Shown here: one piece after another, positions 5,184 through 6,091 of the stretch | How the letters are laid out: each line of letters begins with the position of its first letter | Numbering within the stretch: position 1 is the stretch's first letter | From: an uncultured Eubacteriales bacterium | GTDB taxonomy: Bacteria; Bacillota; Clostridia; Oscillospirales; CAG-382 | DNA: 6,091 nucleotides | Assembly: GCA_934444485.1 (NCBI GenBank) | Contig: CAKSCN010000146.1 | Span: 1-6,091, forward strand | Reading direction: 5' to 3' | The notes under the pieces: model-generated | The model's database searches: none | Seen by the model: the letters and a program-made list of their open reading frames with translations, nothing else | What the model was told of the DNA's origin: nothing | Program-made: the position numbers and the translations under genes

Positions 5184-6091
5184 TCATTCACCCTCCTTTG
5201 TCTTTGCGGCACCGACTCTGCGGCGGAACTTGATTTTGTAGTTGATGAAAAACTCGCTTCCGATAAGGCAGAAGAGAATGATACCGGTGATAATGTCGGC
5301 GGCGTAGTCGTTCATTACCGCAAACTTACTTGCGATTTCGCTCGCTCCGTGCTCGAGGAACACTATGAGAAAGGCGATTATCATCATGATGAACGTGTTG
5401 AACTTTGACATCCACGCAACGATTATCGCCGTAAAGCCGTAGCCGCCGGCAGTGTTTGCGGAGATGGTGTGGTCCTTTCCGGCAACCGTCATAAAGCCGC
5501 ACAGACCGCATATCGCACCCGAGATTGCCATGGTGCGGAGAATAACCTTGAATACGTTTATTCCGGCGTAGCGTGCGGTGTTTTCGGACTCACCGACTAC
5601 CGCTATCTCGTATCCGCTCTTGGTGTATTTGAGGTAAACAAAAACAAGAACCGTGAGTGCGAAAACGATTATGATGTTGAGCGTAAAGCCCTGACCGAGA
5701 ATGTTAGGGAACCATCCGAGCTTCGTGCCGGCGTTTATCGTACCCATCGAGGACTTCTCGCCTCTCCAGATGTTTGCGACACAGCACACAATGTTTATCG
5801 CAATATAGTTCATCATAAGAGTGAAAAGCGTTTCGTTTGTGTTCCACTTTGCCTTGAAGAGCGCCGGGATAAAGCCCCATACCGCACCTATAAGAGCGGA
5901 GCTTATTATCATTACGACGTAAAGAACGGGAGCGGAAACGCAGGGCGCAAGATATTGCATACAGAGAGCCGCAGCGAGCGCACCGACGAGAACCTGACCC
6001 TCAGCGCCTATGTTCCAGAAGCGCATCTTGAATGCAGGTGCGAGTGCAACCGCTATTCCGAGAAGAAGAGCGACGTCTCTGAGCGTGCGCA
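5184..6091 (-). CDS. nupP: Nucleoside ABC transporter permease, NupP/YufP type (N-terminus cut off)
   Basis: This is the partner permease of the neighbouring NupQ-like gene; the two are expected to form a heterodimeric channel served by a cytoplasmic ATPase and a BMP-family lipoprotein. The frame is open to the window edge, and 301 residues are visible; compared with usual lengths of about 340-370, some 40-70 N-terminal residues are missing. The Met at 6026 is internal: the frame continues upstream in hydrophobic sequence that fits the family, and Met is followed directly by RFWNIGAEGQVLVGA (visible residues 23-37), a signature found well inside these proteins. WNTNETLFTLMMNYIA and the ATPase-contact loop GESENTARYAGINVF (about 166-180) are also present. 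It ends with a charged cytoplasmic tail whose last codons (KEGE) encode the Shine-Dalgarno of the next gene. The ATPase gene is expected just beyond the window. Confidence 0.9.
   Translation of the reverse strand, partial: RTLRDVALLLGIAVALAPAFKMRFWNIGAEGQVLVGALAAALCMQYLAPCVSAPVLYVVMIISSALIGAVWGFIPALFKAKWNTNETLFTLMMNYIAINIVCCVANIWRGEKSSMGTINAGTKLGWFPNILGQGFTLNIIIVFALTVLVFVYLKYTKSGYEIAVVGESENTARYAGINVFKVILRTMAISGAICGLCGFMTVAGKDHTISANTAGGYGFTAIIVAWMSKFNTFIMMIIAFLIVFLEHGASEIASKFAVMNDYAADIITGIILFCLIGSEFFINYKIKFRRRVGAAKTKEGE
5190..5197 (-). promoter_or_regulatory. Ribosome binding site inside the end of the upstream permease gene
   Basis: On the minus strand, an AAGGAGG core lies within the final Lys-Glu-Gly codons of the NupP-like gene, about nine bases before ATG 5182. 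The NupP stop TGA (5186-5184) and the NupQ start are separated by one base. This fixes the NupQ start and suggests coupled, stoichiometric translation of the two permease subunits. Confidence 0.75.

Noticed and set aside
4190..5212. Start of the NupQ-like gene at 5212
   Set aside because: This would overlap the preceding permease by about 29 bases and lacks a placed Shine-Dalgarno; ATG 5182 has AAGGAGG at nine bases.
5184..6026. Complete 280-residue permease starting at ATG 6026
   Set aside because: The same frame continues upstream with hydrophobic sequence typical of the family, and the Met sits inside the conserved region, so the gene is cut by the window edge rather than starting here.
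1..6091. Mobile element, CRISPR array, tRNA or rRNA
   Set aside because: No transposase or recombinase motifs, no regularly spaced repeats, and no cloverleaf or rRNA-like segments were seen on either strand.

Overview
The window looks like a chromosomal segment from an anaerobic Clostridia-type Firmicute, probably near the Ruminococcaceae/Oscillospiraceae. This rests on strong AGGAGG-type ribosome binding sites, rho-independent terminators with T-tracts, an extended -10 promoter, a TTG start, a two-permease nucleoside ABC transporter, and a small protein with a C-terminal tail I associate with clostridial hypothetical proteins. The taxonomy is inferred from style, not from a marker gene.

Layout. 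Bases 1-243 (+) hold the last 80 codons of an unrecognised gene, followed by a clear terminator (256-290). A new transcription unit then starts: an extended -10 element (334-342), a Shine-Dalgarno (361-367) and a TTG start at 376. It encodes a ComEC/Rec2-type DNA-uptake channel (376-2673) and, 14 nt later, a DUF4886-type SGNH hydrolase-like protein (2688-3455). A terminator (3461-3494) closes this two-gene operon.

The rest lies on the minus strand and converges on it. A small Cys/His-rich protein (3557-3850) is followed by a probable terminator near 3505-3548. Upstream of it, 3851-4148 holds no gene I can support. A strong minus-strand terminator (4149-4178) then ends an ABC transporter operon of two permease genes: a NupQ/YufQ-like subunit (4190-5182) and a NupP/YufP-like subunit (5184 to the window end, N-terminus missing). 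The permease stop and start codons are one base apart, so they are probably translationally coupled. The ATPase and BMP-type lipoprotein of this transporter would be expected upstream, beyond base 6091.

How the genes work together. The two permeases should form a heterodimeric inner-membrane channel for nucleoside (purine/pyrimidine) uptake. ComEC would carry single-stranded DNA across the membrane, but its C-terminal metallo-beta-lactamase-like domain has lost the usual metal-binding histidines. The SGNH protein is co-transcribed with comEC, but no functional link can be read from sequence. I found no mobile element, CRISPR array, tRNA or rRNA. The items most worth a second look are the Cys/His-rich small protein, the metal-site-free ComEC tail and the comEC-SGNH pairing.
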